Source: Roseateles oligotrophus (GTDB lineage: Bacteria > Pseudomonadota > Gammaproteobacteria > Burkholderiales > Burkholderiaceae_C). Taken from it: a stretch of DNA of 64,000 bases. Below, piece after piece: positions 1 to 9,730 of the stretch (position 1 is its first letter; each line of letters opens with the position of its first letter). Location: contig NZ_JAJIRN010000005.1 of NCBI RefSeq assembly GCF_025717515.1, positions 372,001-436,000 of the forward strand. The letters run 5' to 3'. The position numbers and the translations under genes are program-made. Below the pieces are notes generated by a model. The model was not told the DNA's origin, searched no databases, and saw only the letters and a program-made list of their open reading frames with translations.

Positions 1-903
1 TTGTTGATCGCGGTTGAGGCCTTTGGCATCAACCGACCCGATGTGCTGCAGCGCAAGGGGGCATATCCGCCGCCTGCCGGGGCGAGCGATTTGCCGGGCC
101 TTGAAGTGGCCGGGCGAATTGTTGGCGGCGATCCGCTTGAATTGGCGGCGGCTGGCTTCAAGCTGGGTGATGCCGTTTGTGCCTTGACGCCGGGTGGCGG
201 CTACGCGCAATTCTGCGTGGCACCGATCGGGCATTGCCTGCCGGTTCCGGCCGGTTGGAGCATGCTTGAGGCGGCCAGTCTGCCCGAGACCTTCTTCACC
301 GTTTGGTCGAATGTATTCGAGCGGGCGGCCTTGCAACCAGGCGAAAGCCTGCTGGTGCATGGCGGCAGCAGTGGTATCGGTGTTGCTGCGATTCAGATCG
401 CCAAGGCAATGGGCGCGCGGGTCTTCGTCACGGTCGGTAATGCATCCAAGGCCAAGGCCTGTTTGGCCTTGGGGGCGGATCTGGCCATCGACTACAAAGA
501 GCAGGACTTCGTTGCCGAGGTCAAGCAGGCGACCGATGGCGTCGGTGTCGATGTGATTCTGGATATGGTGGCAGGCGCTTATATCGAGCGCGGTGTTCAG
601 TGTCTTGCCAATGATGGCCGTTTGGTCATCATTGCGGTACAGGGCGGTACCGAGGCCCGCATTGATGCAGGAGCGGTGTTGCGTCGGCGTTTGACGATCA
701 GCGGCTCGACCTTGCGGCCCCGTTCGACCGCCTTCAAGACCAACATCGCTCGGGCGCTGCATCAACGCATCTGGCCTTTGCTTGCTTCGCGAAGCGTGAT
801 CAAGCCGGTGATTTATCGCAGCTTTGCTGCCGACCAGATCGCCATGGCGCATGCCTTGATGGAGTCGGGTCAACATGTCGGCAAGATCGTAATGAGTTGG
901 TGA
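1..903 (+). CDS. NAD(P)H:quinone oxidoreductase, PIG3-like, 5' end missing
   Basis: Medium-chain dehydrogenase/reductase without catalytic zinc, expected to reduce quinones with NADPH in the cytosol. The visible 300 residues begin inside the GroES-like domain: family members have about 25-30 more N-terminal residues before the [12 protein letters not shown] stretch, so the leading TTG is simply the window edge and not a start. The nucleotide-binding motif [13 protein letters not shown] lies near residue 120. The C-terminal part is complete and stops 15 bases before tpiA. The order with tpiA-secG suggests co-transcription. Function within the quinone reductase family is inferred from sequence resemblance only. 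Confidence 0.85.
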   Translation: MLIAVEAFGINRPDVLQRKGAYPPPAGASDLPGLEVAGRIVGGDPLELAAAGFKLGDAVCALTPGGGYAQFCVAPIGHCLPVPAGWSMLEAASLPETFFTVWSNVFERAALQPGESLLVHGGSSGIGVAAIQIAKAMGARVFVTVGNASKAKACLALGADLAIDYKEQDFVAEVKQATDGVGVDVILDMVAGAYIERGVQCLANDGRLVIIAVQGGTEARIDAGAVLRRRLTISGSTLRPRSTAFKTNIARALHQRIWPLLASRSVIKPVIYRSFAADQIAMAHALMESGQHVGKIVMSW

Positions 904-917
904 GATTGGAGTTGGCA

Positions 918-1658
918 ATGCGCAAGAAACTAGTCGTCGGCAACTGGAAGATGCATGGCAGTCGGGCCGCGAATGCGGCGCTGCTGGGTGCGCTCAGAGA
1001 GGCGGGCCCTTGGAGTGCTGATGTGGCGGTCTGTGTGCCTTTCCCCTACTTGGCGGAAACCGCTTTGGCCTTGACCGGTCAAGCGGTGATGTTGGGCGCC
1101 CAGGATTGCTCGGCCCACGAGCAAGGCGCCTTTACCGGGGAGGTGTCCTCGGCCATGCTTGCCGATCTGGGCTGCCGTTATGTGCTCGTCGGTCATTCCG
1201 AACGGCGGGCTTTCCATCATGAGAGCGATCAATTGGTGGCGGACAAAGCCAAGGCGGCCTTGGCACATGGTGTGACGCCAATTGTTTGTGTCGGCGAGAC
1301 ATTGGCTGAACGCGAGGCGGGGCAGACCGAAGTTGTGGTTAAGCGCCAACTGGCCGCGGTGATTCACACCTTGACGCATTGCATCGGTGAAATTGTCTTG
1401 GCCTACGAGCCGGTTTGGGCGATTGGTACGGGTTTGACGGCCAGCCCGGAGCAGGCTCAGGCGGTGCATGCGGTGTTGCGCACGCAATTGCATGCGGCAA
1501 GCCAGAAGTCCGCCAGCATGCGAATTCTTTATGGTGGCAGCGTCAAGCCGGACAACGCCGCGCAATTGTTCGCTCAGCCGGATATCGACGGCGGTTTGAT
1601 CGGTGGCGCAGCACTGAAAGCGGCCGACTTTGCGGCCATTTGCCGCGCCGCGATGTAA
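918..1658 (+). CDS. tpiA: Triose-phosphate isomerase
   Basis: Interconverts dihydroxyacetone phosphate and glyceraldehyde 3-phosphate in glycolysis and gluconeogenesis; cytosolic TIM barrel. The catalytic Lys11 sits in VVGNWKMHG, the catalytic His in VGHSERR, the catalytic Glu in [11 protein letters not shown], and the phosphate-binding YGGSVK and GGLIGGAAL segments are near the C-terminus. At 246 residues it has normal family length. The ATG at 918 is chosen over an upstream in-frame TTG at 897 because it is preceded by a GGAG-type ribosome site and starts at the conserved N-terminus. It lies 15 bases after the quinone oxidoreductase and 63 bases before secG. Confidence 0.97.
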   Translation: MRKKLVVGNWKMHGSRAANAALLGALREAGPWSADVAVCVPFPYLAETALALTGQAVMLGAQDCSAHEQGAFTGEVSSAMLADLGCRYVLVGHSERRAFHHESDQLVADKAKAALAHGVTPIVCVGETLAEREAGQTEVVVKRQLAAVIHTLTHCIGEIVLAYEPVWAIGTGLTASPEQAQAVHAVLRTQLHAASQKSASMRILYGGSVKPDNAAQLFAQPDIDGGLIGGAALKAADFAAICRAAM

Positions 1659-1721
1659 TTTTTTAACCACAGCTTCGGCCGCGAAGGGCGAAGCTGTCGA
1701 AGATTCTTTGGAGTGTTTGAA

Positions 1722-2096
1722 ATGCAATTTTGGATGAATTTGGTGTTGGTACTGCAGTTGCTGAGTGCTTTGGCGATGATAGGTTTGGTCTTGGTTCAGC
1801 ACGGCAAGGGTGCGGATATGGGGGCGTCTTTTGGCAGTGGGGCCTCGGGTAGCTTGTTCGGCGCCACTGGCAGTTCGAATTTTCTATCGCGCAGCACGGC
1901 GGTGTGCGCGACCGTGTTCTTCGTGAGTACCTTGGCAATGGCCTACTTGGCCAATCATCGTTCGGGTGCCGGTAGCAAGGACACCATTCTGGATAAGGCA
2001 ACGCCAGTGGCTATTGCTGCCTCGGGTGCTGCAGCCATTCCTGGTGCTCCCGTCGCGCCAGTAGCGGCCGCTGCGTCAGATTTGGCTCCGAAGTGA
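1722..2096 (+). CDS. secG: Preprotein translocase subunit SecG
   Basis: Small inner-membrane subunit of the SecYEG channel. The 124-residue protein has two hydrophobic segments, about residues 4-23 and 52-72, separated by the conserved VLVQHGKGADMGASFGSGASGSLFG stretch (glycine/serine rich) that marks the family. The C-terminal 40 residues are Ala/Pro rich, as in other betaproteobacterial SecG proteins. The ATG at 1722 is preferred to an in-frame GTG at 1713 because GGAG lies about 9 bases upstream. tpiA-secG-tRNA-Leu-nuoA is a common betaproteobacterial order. Confidence 0.95.
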   Translation: MQFWMNLVLVLQLLSALAMIGLVLVQHGKGADMGASFGSGASGSLFGATGSSNFLSRSTAVCATVFFVSTLAMAYLANHRSGAGSKDTILDKATPVAIAASGAAAIPGAPVAPVAAAASDLAPK

Positions 2097-2138
2097 TGGT
2101 TGTGGCCTCGATCAAAAAATAGATAATTTCTCTCCAGC

Positions 2139-2168
2139 TTGTCTGGAGGGCTAAATTTTCAGTATAGA
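2139..2168 (+). promoter_or_regulatory. Candidate sigma-70 promoter for tRNA-Leu
   Basis: TTGTCT (2139-2144) and TATAGA (2163-2168) are separated by 18 bases in an AT-rich stretch about 70 bases before the tRNA. The -35 box lies inside a small inverted repeat (CTCCAG/CTGGAG, 2132-2148) that could also help end the tpiA-secG transcript, although no T-run follows. Prediction by eye only. Confidence 0.4.
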
Positions 2169-2235
2169 ATTCGAGGCTGACTAGATAGCAAATCCTCTTG
2201 CTGTTAAAAAAAATAGTCGAAGATTCAAAGTATTA

Positions 2236-2320
2236 GCCGTCGTGGTGAAATTGGTAGACACGCTATCTTGAGGGGGTAGTGGCGAAAGCTGTGCGAGTTC
2301 GAGTCTCGCCGACGGCACCA
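2236..2320 (+). tRNA. tRNA-Leu (anticodon GAG, reads CUC/CUU)
   Basis: The 85-base class II tRNA folds by eye. The acceptor GCCGTCG pairs with CGACGGC. The D-loop contains GGTAGAC, as in other Leu tRNAs. The anticodon stem CTATC/GGTAG encloses loop TTGAGGG with anticodon GAG at 2270-2272. A variable arm follows, then the T-loop GTTCGAGTC. The discriminator base is A and the CCA end is encoded (2318-2320). It lies between secG and nuoA. Confidence 0.97.
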
Positions 2321-2333
2321 AATCATCGGTTAG

Positions 2334-2362
2334 TATCTCGGGGTTGGAGCCCTGAGATATTT
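2334..2362 (+). terminator. Hairpin terminator after tRNA-Leu
   Basis: TATCTCGGGG (2334-2343) pairs with CCCTGAGATA (2350-2359) with one G-U pair around a 6-base loop, and is followed only by TTT. It starts 13 bases after the tRNA CCA end. It may be an intrinsic terminator or an RNase-protecting 3' hairpin; the short T-run makes termination uncertain. Confidence 0.5.
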
Positions 2363-2426
2363 GCCCTTGAGCATCATCGCAAGCCAAAACCCAAAGTGAT
2401 TGGGTAAAGCAAGTGGGTCGTGCAAA

Positions 2427-2478
2427 ACGGGCGTAGTTCGTAGGCGAGAAATCGTCGGCGTCGCGCCCGTAGTTTTTT
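2427..2478 (+). terminator. Terminator-like long hairpin before nuoA
   Basis: ACGGGCG (2427-2433) pairs with CGCCCGT (2464-2470), followed by AG and six T (2473-2478). The 30-base interior can form GGCGA-GAAA-TCGTC, a GNRA-loop hairpin, or alternatively GGCG-TCG-CGCC, which uses part of the closing strand. It lies about 70 bases before nuoA. It could end read-through from the tRNA or act as a leader attenuator of the nuo operon. No clear promoter was found between it and nuoA. Confidence 0.45.
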
Positions 2479-2546
2479 CTTCTGAATTACTTCTGAAACA
2501 TGGCCGGGGCCTGGAGGCGAACGGCGGTTTTTAAAGAGCGTCACCC

Positions 2547-2906
2547 ATGAACTTGGATCAGTACTTACCCGTCATCCTCTTCATCCTGGTCGGCGCCGGC
2601 GTCGGTGTGGCGCCTCAGGTGCTCGGCTTTCTGCTGGGCCCGAATCGGCCCGATGCGGCAAAAAACTCCCCTTATGAATGTGGCTTCGAGGCCTTTGAAG
2701 ATGCGCGCATGAAATTCGATGTGCGCTATTACCTCGTGGCGATTTTGTTTATTTTGTTTGACCTGGAAATTGCCTTTCTTTTCCCTTGGGCCGTCGCGCT
2801 GAAGGAGATTGGCCCGGCTGGTTTCTGGGCGATGATTAGTTTCTTGAGCATTCTGGTTGTGGGCTTTGCCTATGAGTGGATCAAAGGTGCTTTGGACTGG
2901 GAGTGA
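2547..2906 (+). CDS. nuoA: NADH-quinone oxidoreductase subunit A
   Basis: Membrane subunit of complex I at the junction with the peripheral arm. The 119 residues show three transmembrane segments (about 8-28, 63-85, 90-112), and the conserved loop containing [10 protein letters not shown] and [22 protein letters not shown] is intact. It is the first gene of a 14-gene nuo operon. The ribosome site is weak (AAAGAG about 10 bases upstream). A 132-base gap with a GC-rich hairpin separates it from nuoB. Confidence 0.97.
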   Translation: MNLDQYLPVILFILVGAGVGVAPQVLGFLLGPNRPDAAKNSPYECGFEAFEDARMKFDVRYYLVAILFILFDLEIAFLFPWAVALKEIGPAGFWAMISFLSILVVGFAYEWIKGALDWE

Positions 2907-2954
2907 TATAAAGCCCCTCGCCCAAGGCTTGCCTTGGATGATCCCTTCGGGGGT

Positions 2955-2972
2955 GCCGGCCTCGCGGCCGGC
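2955..2972 (+). repeat. Strong GC hairpin between nuoA and nuoB
   Basis: GCCGGCC (2955-2961) pairs perfectly with GGCCGGC (2966-2972) around loop TCGC. No T-run follows, so it is unlikely to be a full terminator. It sits in the 132-base nuoA-nuoB gap and may act as an mRNA stability or processing element. Confidence 0.6.
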
Positions 2973-3038
2973 AGGCGGGTCGGATTGGTTGTGACCCGAC
3001 GCTCGGCCTTGATGGCTACAGACGTTTGAAAGCTTGCA

Positions 3039-3515
3039 ATGGGTATCGAAGGCGTTTTGAAAGAGGGCTTTGTCACCACCTCGGTGGACAAGCTGATCAA
3101 CTGGTCCAAGACCGGTTCCTTGTGGCCGATGACCTTCGGTCTCGCATGCTGTGCGGTGGAAATGATGCATGCGGGCGCGGCCCGTTATGACATCGACCGT
3201 TTCGGCATGCTGTTCCGGCCCAGTCCGCGTCAGTCCGATTTGATGATTGTTGCCGGTACGTTGTGCAACAAGATGGCGCCGGCGCTGCGCAAGGTCTACG
3301 ACCAGATGGCCGAGCCACGCTGGGTGCTCTCGATGGGCTCCTGCGCCAATGGCGGCGGCTACTACCATTACAGCTATTCGGTTGTGCGCGGCTGTGACCG
3401 CATCGTTCCGGTTGATGTCTATGTACCCGGCTGCCCGCCGACAGCGGAAGCGCTGCTCTACGGCATCCTGCAATTGCAGGCCAAGATTCGCCGCGAAAAC
3501 ACCATCGCGCGCTGA
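3039..3515 (+). CDS. nuoB: NADH-quinone oxidoreductase subunit B
   Basis: Peripheral-arm subunit that carries cluster N2, the last iron-sulfur centre before quinone. The [4Fe-4S] ligands are visible: adjacent Cys37-Cys38 in [12 protein letters not shown], Cys102 in [10 protein letters not shown], and Cys132 in PGCPPTAE. The 158-residue length is normal for the Burkholderiales form. The start has only a poor ribosome site (GAAAG). nuoC follows after 16 bases. Confidence 0.97.
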   Translation: MGIEGVLKEGFVTTSVDKLINWSKTGSLWPMTFGLACCAVEMMHAGAARYDIDRFGMLFRPSPRQSDLMIVAGTLCNKMAPALRKVYDQMAEPRWVLSMGSCANGGGYYHYSYSVVRGCDRIVPVDVYVPGCPPTAEALLYGILQLQAKIRRENTIAR

Positions 3516-3531
3516 ATGGAATCAAGCACAG

Positions 3532-4125
3532 ATGAGCAAACTTGACACCCTGCAAGCGGCCCTCAAGGCCGTCTTTGGCGACAAAATTCAAAACCTCAAG
3601 ACCGAGTTTGGTGAGATCACCATTCAGGTCGCGCCGGCGGACTATTTGGCGGTAGCCACGCAACTGCGTGATCACGCCGATCTGCGTTTCGAGCAACTGA
3701 TTGACCTTTGCGGTCTCGACTACAGCGGATATAAAGATGGCGGCTATAGCGGCGCGCGCTTTGCCGTGTCAACGCATTTACTGTCGGTCAGCAAGAACTG
3801 GCGCTTGCGTTTGAAGGTGTTTTGTGCCGAGGATGACTTCCCGCGCGTGGACGCCTTGACGCCGATCTGGAATTCGGCCAACTGGTTCGAGCGCGAAGCC
3901 TTCGATCTGTTCGGCATCATCTTTGAAGGCCATGACGACCTGCGTCGAATCCTGACCGACTACGGTTTCATCGGTCACCCGATGCGCAAAGACTTCCCGA
4001 CCATGGGCAATGTCGAGATGCGCTATGACGCCGAGCAAAAGCGCGTGGTCTACCAGCCGGTGACGATTGAGTCGCGTGAAATCACGCCGCGGATCATCCG
4101 CGAAAACAATTACGGCGGAATCTAA
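3532..4125 (+). CDS. nuoC: NADH-quinone oxidoreductase subunit C
   Basis: Peripheral-arm 30 kDa subunit, 197 residues, separate from NuoD here (fused to it in enterobacteria). The family signature [30 protein letters not shown] (aromatic/acidic, about residues 121-150) and the GHPMRKDFP motif are present. The ATG at 3532 is the start matching the family N-terminus; the same frame is open further upstream inside nuoB but that part has no family similarity. The gene ends just before a copy of the intergenic repeat. Confidence 0.96.
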   Translation: MSKLDTLQAALKAVFGDKIQNLKTEFGEITIQVAPADYLAVATQLRDHADLRFEQLIDLCGLDYSGYKDGGYSGARFAVSTHLLSVSKNWRLRLKVFCAEDDFPRVDALTPIWNSANWFEREAFDLFGIIFEGHDDLRRILTDYGFIGHPMRKDFPTMGNVEMRYDAEQKRVVYQPVTIESREITPRIIRENNYGGI

Positions 4126-4129
4126 AAAT

Positions 4130-4207
4130 GAGCCCCCACACTCGCGGCTTTGCCGCTTCGCTGCCCCCCGAGTGGGCGCTGTCCTCCCTTGGGGCGGCCC
4201 TGCGGGA
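4130..4207 (+). repeat. Intergenic repeat, copy A (nuoC-nuoD)
   Basis: A GC-rich element fills the nuoC-nuoD gap. It contains a CCCCCAC lead, hairpin GCGGC-TTT-GCCGC (4144-4156), then CTGCCCCCCGAG (about 4161-4172) and CTTGGGGCGGCCCTGCGG. The last two blocks recur in copy B before nuoL. The repeat ends in CGGGAG, which falls about 8 bases before the nuoD ATG, so the repeat edge appears to supply its ribosome site. Confidence 0.7.
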
Positions 4208-4215
4208 GTCCAATC

Positions 4216-5469
4216 ATGGCTGACATCAAAAACTACACGCTGAACTTCGGTCCCCAGCACCCAGCCGCCCACGGCGTGCTGCGCTTGGTTCTAGAGTTAG
4301 ACGGCGAAGTCATTCAGCGCGCCGACCCACATATCGGTCTGTTGCACCGCGCCACCGAAAAGCTAGCCGAGAGCAAGACCTATATCCAGTCGCTGCCCTA
4401 TATGGACCGACTCGACTATGTGTCGATGATGGTCAATGAGCAGGCCTACTGCCTGGCGATCGAGAAGATGCTGGGTGTGGCCGTGCCCGAGCGAGCGCAA
4501 TACATCCGCGTGATGTTTGCCGAGATCACGCGCTTGCTGAATCACCTGATGTGGTTGGGCGCCCACGGTCTCGACTGCGGCGCGATGAATGTGCTGATTT
4601 ACGCTTTCCGCGAGCGTGAAGACCTGTTCGATATGTACGAAGCGGTGTCGGGTGCGCGCATGCACGCGGCCTATTTCCGCCCGGGCGGTGTCTACCGTGA
4701 CCTGCCGGACACGATGCCGCAGTACCGTGTCTCCAAGATCAAGAATGCCAAGACCTTGGCCAAGATGAACGAGAACCGCAGCGGCACGCTGCTGGACTTC
4801 ATCGAGGATTTCTGCAAGCGTTTCCCCGGCAATATCGATGACTACGAGACCCTGCTGACCGACAACCGGATCTGGAAGCAGCGCACGGTCGGCATCGGCG
4901 TTGTGACCCCCGAACGCGCCTTGAACATGGGCTTCACCGGCCCGATGTTGCGCGGCTGCGGCATCCCCTGGGACTTGCGCAAGACCCAACCTTACGACGC
5001 CTACGCGAAGTTGGACTTTGATGTGCCGGTCGGCACCGAGGGCGATACCTATGACCGCTATGTGGTGCGGGTTGAAGAGATGCGCCAGAGCAATCGCATC
5101 ATCCAGCAATGTGTGGCTTGGCTGCGCGCCAACCCCGGCCCGGTGATCACCGACAACCACAAGATTGCTCCGCCTTCACGGGTCGATATGAAGTCGAATA
5201 TGGAGGAGCTGATCCATCACTTCAAGCTCTTCTCCGAAGGCTTCCATGTGCCCGAGGGTGAAGCTTATGCGGCCGTCGAGCATCCGAAAGGCGAGTTCGG
5301 CATCTACATCGTCAGCGACGGCGCCAACAAGCCCTATCGCCTGAAGATTCGGGCACCTGGATTCGCGCATCTGGCTGCGCTGGATGAAATGGCGCGGGGT
5401 CATATGTTGGCCGACGCGGTGGCCATCATCGGCACGATGGACATCGTGTTTGGTGAAATCGACCGATGA
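4216..5469 (+). CDS. nuoD: NADH-quinone oxidoreductase subunit D
   Basis: 49 kDa peripheral subunit that forms much of the quinone-binding pocket together with NuoB. It begins [20 protein letters not shown], where the GPQHPAAHG loop is the quinone-site His motif. It also carries [23 protein letters not shown] and the conserved end DIVFGEIDR. Its 417 residues are normal for unfused NuoD. The ATG at 4216 is chosen because upstream in-frame codons come from the repeat. Its stop overlaps the nuoE start (ATGA). Confidence 0.97.
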   Translation: MADIKNYTLNFGPQHPAAHGVLRLVLELDGEVIQRADPHIGLLHRATEKLAESKTYIQSLPYMDRLDYVSMMVNEQAYCLAIEKMLGVAVPERAQYIRVMFAEITRLLNHLMWLGAHGLDCGAMNVLIYAFREREDLFDMYEAVSGARMHAAYFRPGGVYRDLPDTMPQYRVSKIKNAKTLAKMNENRSGTLLDFIEDFCKRFPGNIDDYETLLTDNRIWKQRTVGIGVVTPERALNMGFTGPMLRGCGIPWDLRKTQPYDAYAKLDFDVPVGTEGDTYDRYVVRVEEMRQSNRIIQQCVAWLRANPGPVITDNHKIAPPSRVDMKSNMEELIHHFKLFSEGFHVPEGEAYAAVEHPKGEFGIYIVSDGANKPYRLKIRAPGFAHLAALDEMARGHMLADAVAIIGTMDIVFGEIDR

Positions 5470-6005
5470 GTAATTCGATGATGAGCACTGAAGAATACAT
5501 TCTGAGTGAGGCCACCGCCGCACGCTTTGCGCGTGAGGTCGCCAAGTACCCGGCTGACCAAAAGGTTTCGGCCGTGATGGCCTGCCTGTCCATCGTGCAG
5601 GACGAAATCGGCTTTGTGTCACGGGCCAGCGAGGACGTGATCGCGGCCTACCTGAGCATGCCGCCGATTGCCGTTTACGAAGTGACGACCTTCTACAACA
5701 TGTACAACCAGCGCAAGTTGGGTCAGTTCAAGTTGAACGTCTGCACCAATCTGCCATGCCAGTTGCGCGATGGCCAGAAGGCCCTGAACCACCTGTGCGA
5801 GAAGCTCGGCGTGGAAGAAGGCGGCACCACCACCGACGGTCTGTTTACGGTGCAAAAGAGCGAGTGCCTGGGCGCTTGTGCCGACTCGCCGGTGATGCTG
5901 GTGAATGACCGGCAGATGTGCAGTTTCATGAGCAATGCCCGGCTTGACGAACTTGTCGATGTGCTCAAGGCGCATGCCGCTGCACAGTCGGCTGTAAAGA
6001 ACTGA
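5466..6005 (+). CDS. nuoE: NADH-quinone oxidoreductase subunit E
   Basis: 24 kDa thioredoxin-like subunit of the NADH input module carrying [2Fe-2S] cluster N1a. The four ligands are Cys93 and Cys98 (VCTNLPC) and Cys134 and Cys138 (ECLGAC). The ATG at 5466 overlaps the nuoD stop by 4 bases, which fits translational coupling; a second Met at residue 6 is a possible alternative. nuoF follows after 16 bases with a good AGGAAGAGGAAAG ribosome site. Confidence 0.97.
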   Translation: MSNSMMSTEEYILSEATAARFAREVAKYPADQKVSAVMACLSIVQDEIGFVSRASEDVIAAYLSMPPIAVYEVTTFYNMYNQRKLGQFKLNVCTNLPCQLRDGQKALNHLCEKLGVEEGGTTTDGLFTVQKSECLGACADSPVMLVNDRQMCSFMSNARLDELVDVLKAHAAAQSAVKN

Positions 6006-6021
6006 GGAAGAGGAAAGAAGC

Positions 6022-7374
6022 ATGCTGGACCTCTCCAAGTTTCAAAGCCAGGGAACGGAAACCTGTTTCCATGATCGCCATCTCGGCGCGCAAATCTATG
6101 ACGGCCTGAATGGCAAGAATTGGAGCCTGCAGGACTACGTTGCGCGTGGCGGTTATGCCGCGCTGCGCAAGATCTTGAAAGGCGAGGGCGCTCCCGAAGG
6201 CGCGCCGCTGACGCAAGACCAGGTGATTGCCGAGGTCAAAGCCTCCGGTCTGCGTGGTCGCGGCGGCGCGGGCTTCCCGACCGGCCTGAAGTGGAGCTTC
6301 ATGCCGCGCCAATTTCCGGGTGCCAAGTACCTGGTCTGCAATTCCGACGAGGGCGAGCCCGGTACTTGCAAGGACCGCGACATCTTGATGTTCAACCCGC
6401 ACATCGTCATCGAAGGCATGGCGATTGCCGCCTTCGCGATGGGCATCAAGACCGGCTACAACTACATCCACGGCGAAATCTTCGAGGTCTATGAGCGCTT
6501 CGAGGCTGCGCTTGAAGAGGCCCGCGCGGCCGGCTTCCTGGGTGACAACATCATGGGCTCGGACTTCAGCTTTCAGCTGCACGCCTTCCATGGTTTTGGC
6601 GCCTATATCTGCGGCGAAGAAACCGCCTTGCTCGAGTCGCTCGAAGGCAAGAAGGGCCAGCCCCGCTTCAAGCCGCCTTTTCCCGCCAGCTTTGGCCTGT
6701 ACGGCCGGCCGACCACGATCAACAACACCGAAACCTTCGCGGCGGTGCCTTGGATCATCCGCAACGGTGGCCAGCCCTATCTCGAAATCGGCAAGCCCAA
6801 CAACGGCGGCACCAAGATCTTCTCGGTCTCCGGTGATGTGGAGAAGCCCGGCAATTACGAGATCCCGCTCGGTACCCCGTTTGCCAAGCTCTTGGAACTG
6901 GCCGGTGGCGTGCGCAAGGGGCGCAAGCTCAAGGCGGTGATTCCCGGTGGGTCTTCGTCGCCGGTGTTGACCGCCGACGTGATGATGGACTGCACGATGG
7001 ACTATGACTCCATCGCCAAGGCCGGCTCGATGCTGGGCTCGGGCGCTGTCATCGTCCTGGATGATTCGCGCTGCATGGTCAAGAGCCTGTTGCGCCTGTC
7101 TTACTTCTACGCGCATGAGTCCTGCGGCCAATGCACGCCCTGCCGTGAAGGTACCGGCTGGATGCACCGTGTGGTGGAGCGCATTGCCAATGGCCATGGC
7201 AAGCCCGAAGACATCGACTTGCTGAACTCGGTGGCCGACAACATCCAGGGTCGCACGATTTGCGCCTTGGGCGATGCGGCCGCGATGCCGGTGCGCGCGA
7301 TGATCAAGAATTTCAAAAACGAGTTCGTTCATCTGATCGAACACAAAACGGCTCTGGTGCCGGCCTCTTTTTGA
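6022..7374 (+). CDS. nuoF: NADH-quinone oxidoreductase subunit F
   Basis: 51 kDa subunit that binds NADH and FMN and carries cluster N3. The glycine-rich [16 protein letters not shown] segment (residues about 76-91) binds [22 protein letters not shown] lines the flavin site, and the [4Fe-4S] ligands are in [12 protein letters not shown] with a fourth Cys near ICALGDA. It is 450 residues long, a normal length. It is the third gene of the E-F-G input module and is followed by nuoG after 18 bases. Confidence 0.98.
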   Translation: MLDLSKFQSQGTETCFHDRHLGAQIYDGLNGKNWSLQDYVARGGYAALRKILKGEGAPEGAPLTQDQVIAEVKASGLRGRGGAGFPTGLKWSFMPRQFPGAKYLVCNSDEGEPGTCKDRDILMFNPHIVIEGMAIAAFAMGIKTGYNYIHGEIFEVYERFEAALEEARAAGFLGDNIMGSDFSFQLHAFHGFGAYICGEETALLESLEGKKGQPRFKPPFPASFGLYGRPTTINNTETFAAVPWIIRNGGQPYLEIGKPNNGGTKIFSVSGDVEKPGNYEIPLGTPFAKLLELAGGVRKGRKLKAVIPGGSSSPVLTADVMMDCTMDYDSIAKAGSMLGSGAVIVLDDSRCMVKSLLRLSYFYAHESCGQCTPCREGTGWMHRVVERIANGHGKPEDIDLLNSVADNIQGRTICALGDAAAMPVRAMIKNFKNEFVHLIEHKTALVPASF

Positions 7375-7392
7375 GGCAGGACAGGACAGAAC

Positions 7393-9717
7393 ATGATTGA
7401 AATCGAACTCGACGGTCAGAAGCTGACGGTTCCGGCCGGCAGCATGGTGATGCATGCGGCCGAGCAAGCCGGCACCTATATTCCCCATTTCTGCTATCAC
7501 AAGAAGCTCTCCATCGCCGCCAATTGCCGCATGTGCCTGGTCGACGTGGAGAAGGCACCCAAGCCGATGCCGGCCTGCGCAACCCCTGTGACGCAGGGCA
7601 TGATTATTCGCACCAAGAGCGAGAAGGCGCTGAAGGCACAGCAAGGCGTGATGGAGTTCTTGCTGATCAATCACCCGCTTGATTGCCCGATCTGCGATCA
7701 GGGCGGCGAGTGCCAGTTGCAGGACTTGGCGGTCGGCTATGGCGCCGGCAAGTCGCGCTACACCGAAGAAAAACGTGTGGTGTTCCAGAAGAACGTCGGC
7801 CCGCTGATCTCGATGCAGGAGATGAGCCGCTGCATCCACTGCACGCGCTGCGTACGCTTCGGCCAAGAGATTGCCGGCGTGATGGAGTTGGGCATGGCGC
7901 ATCGCGGCGAGCATGCCGAGATTCAGACCTTTGTCGGCCGCACGATCGACTCCGAGTTGTCGGGCAACATGATCGACATTTGCCCGGTCGGCGCGCTCAC
8001 CAGCAAGCCTTTCCGCTACAGCGCCCGTACCTGGGAATTGTCGCGCCGCAAGAGCATCAGCCCGCATGACAGCACCGGTGCCAATCTGGTCGTGCAGGTC
8101 AAGGGCAACCGGGTGATGCGCGTGGTGCCGCTGGAGAACGACGCCGTCAATGAATGCTGGATCGCCGACCGCGACCGCTTCTCCTACGAAGCCTTGAACA
8201 GCGATCAACGCCTGACGCAACCGATGATCAAGCAAGGCGGCGCCTGGAAGCAGGTCGACTGGGGCACCGCGCTCGAATATGTGGCGAATGGCTTGAAGCT
8301 GATCCGCGCCGAGCATGGTGCGGCCGCCATCGGCGCTTTGGGTTCGGCCCACAGCACCGTCGAAGAATTGCATTTGCTGGCCAAGCTGGTGCGCGGTCTG
8401 GGCAGTCAGAACGTCGACTACCGCCTGCGCCACAGCGACTTTGGCAATAGCGCCGCCGCCGGCCAAGCCCATTGGCTGGGCCTGCCGATTGCCGACCTGA
8501 GCCAATTGGACCGTGCGCTGGTGGTGGGCTCCTTCTTGCGCAAGGACCATCCGCTGTTCGCGCTGCGCCTGCGTCAGGCGGCTCGCCATGGCGCGCAGAT
8601 CATGAGCATCCACGCCAGCGAAGACGATTGGCTGATGCCGGTCGCTGCCCGCATCACGGCGGCGCCAAGCAGCTGGTTGCAGGCCTTGGCCGATGTGGCC
8701 AGCGCCGTTGCTGCGGCCAATGGCGTCAGCGCCCCGATGGCCGGCAATGCCAGCGAGGCCGCTCAGGCGATCGCCAATGCCTTGCTGTCCGGTCAGCACA
8801 AGGCGGTGTTGCTTGGCAATGCCGCCGCGCAACATCCGCAGGCCAGCAGCTTGTTGAGCCTGGCGAACTGGATTGCCGCGCAAACCGGTGCCAGCGTCGG
8901 CTATCTGACGGAAGCCGCCAACACGGTCGGCGCGCAGCTGGTTAACGCCTTGCCTCAGCAGGGCGGTTTGAATGCCGCTCAGATGCTGGGCGATGCGGGT
9001 TTGAGAGGCTTGCTGCTCTTGAATACCGATCCGGTGCTGGATTCGGCCAACGCGGCCGCCGCGGCCAAGGCGCTGGCCGGCGCGGAAATGGTCGTCGTGA
9101 TGAGCCCGTTCAAGACCGGTCTCGACTACGCCGATGTCTTGCTGCCGACCGCGCCGTTCACCGAGACCTCGGGGACTTTTGTCAACGCAGAAGGTCTGGC
9201 GCAGAGCTTTGTCGGTGTCGTCAAGGCGCTGGGCGACACCCGGCCCGGCTGGAAGATTTTGCGCGTGCTGGGCAATTTGCTGGCGCTTGACGGCTTTGGC
9301 CAAGACAGCTCCGAGCAAGTGCGCAGTGAGGCGCTGGGTGTCGATGCCGACCTTGGCGCGCGCTTGAGCAATGCCGGCTCCGCTCAGCTTCAGAGCGCTT
9401 CGCCATCCGCCATCGAGCGCTTGGCCGAGTTGCCGATCTATGCGTCCGACCTGTTGGTACGTCATGCGACATCGCTGCAACTGAGCCATGATGCGCGCCA
9501 GGCCGCGGTGGCCAGTTTGCCGACGGCTTTGTGGGAACAGTTGGGCTTGAGCGAAGGCAGCTCCGTGCGTATCACCCAAGACGGGGCGGGCGCGGTGCAA
9601 TTGCCGGCCAAGCTGGATGCGAAGCTGCCGGCCAATGTGCTGCGTGTTCCGAGTGGTTTGCCCGAAACGGCGGCCTTGGGTTCCATCTTTGGCGGCTTGA
9701 ACGTCAGCAAGGTCTGA
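7393..9717 (+). CDS. nuoG: NADH-quinone oxidoreductase subunit G
   Basis: 75 kDa subunit of the input module. The N-terminal 2Fe-2S ferredoxin domain has ligands in [17 protein letters not shown] and ACATP. The His-ligated 4Fe-4S motif [18 protein letters not shown] and the [13 protein letters not shown] motif follow, with a later [11 protein letters not shown] Cys. The C-terminal two thirds is a molybdopterin-oxidoreductase-like domain that binds no cofactor in complex I. At 774 residues it is typical for betaproteobacteria. A 13-base gap leads to nuoH. Confidence 0.97.
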   Translation: MIEIELDGQKLTVPAGSMVMHAAEQAGTYIPHFCYHKKLSIAANCRMCLVDVEKAPKPMPACATPVTQGMIIRTKSEKALKAQQGVMEFLLINHPLDCPICDQGGECQLQDLAVGYGAGKSRYTEEKRVVFQKNVGPLISMQEMSRCIHCTRCVRFGQEIAGVMELGMAHRGEHAEIQTFVGRTIDSELSGNMIDICPVGALTSKPFRYSARTWELSRRKSISPHDSTGANLVVQVKGNRVMRVVPLENDAVNECWIADRDRFSYEALNSDQRLTQPMIKQGGAWKQVDWGTALEYVANGLKLIRAEHGAAAIGALGSAHSTVEELHLLAKLVRGLGSQNVDYRLRHSDFGNSAAAGQAHWLGLPIADLSQLDRALVVGSFLRKDHPLFALRLRQAARHGAQIMSIHASEDDWLMPVAARITAAPSSWLQALADVASAVAAANGVSAPMAGNASEAAQAIANALLSGQHKAVLLGNAAAQHPQASSLLSLANWIAAQTGASVGYLTEAANTVGAQLVNALPQQGGLNAAQMLGDAGLRGLLLLNTDPVLDSANAAAAAKALAGAEMVVVMSPFKTGLDYADVLLPTAPFTETSGTFVNAEGLAQSFVGVVKALGDTRPGWKILRVLGNLLALDGFGQDSSEQVRSEALGVDADLGARLSNAGSAQLQSASPSAIERLAELPIYASDLLVRHATSLQLSHDARQAAVASLPTALWEQLGLSEGSSVRITQDGAGAVQLPAKLDAKLPANVLRVPSGLPETAALGSIFGGLNVSKV

Positions 9718-9730
9718 GGCGAGAACAGCA

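Noticed and set aside
1-3. TTG at the first base as start of the quinone oxidoreductase
   Set aside because: The family has about 25-30 residues before this point, so the gene is cut by the window edge.
2132-2148. CTCCAG/CTGGAG hairpin as terminator of tpiA-secG
   Set aside because: Stem of only 6 pairs and no T-run; it coincides with the candidate -35 box of the tRNA promoter.
5965-9600. 1211-codon open frame on the minus strand across nuoE-nuoG
   Set aside because: Fully antisense to conserved complex I genes; low-complexity, His/Arg/Gln/Ala-rich translation with no family motif. A by-product of codon bias at high GC.
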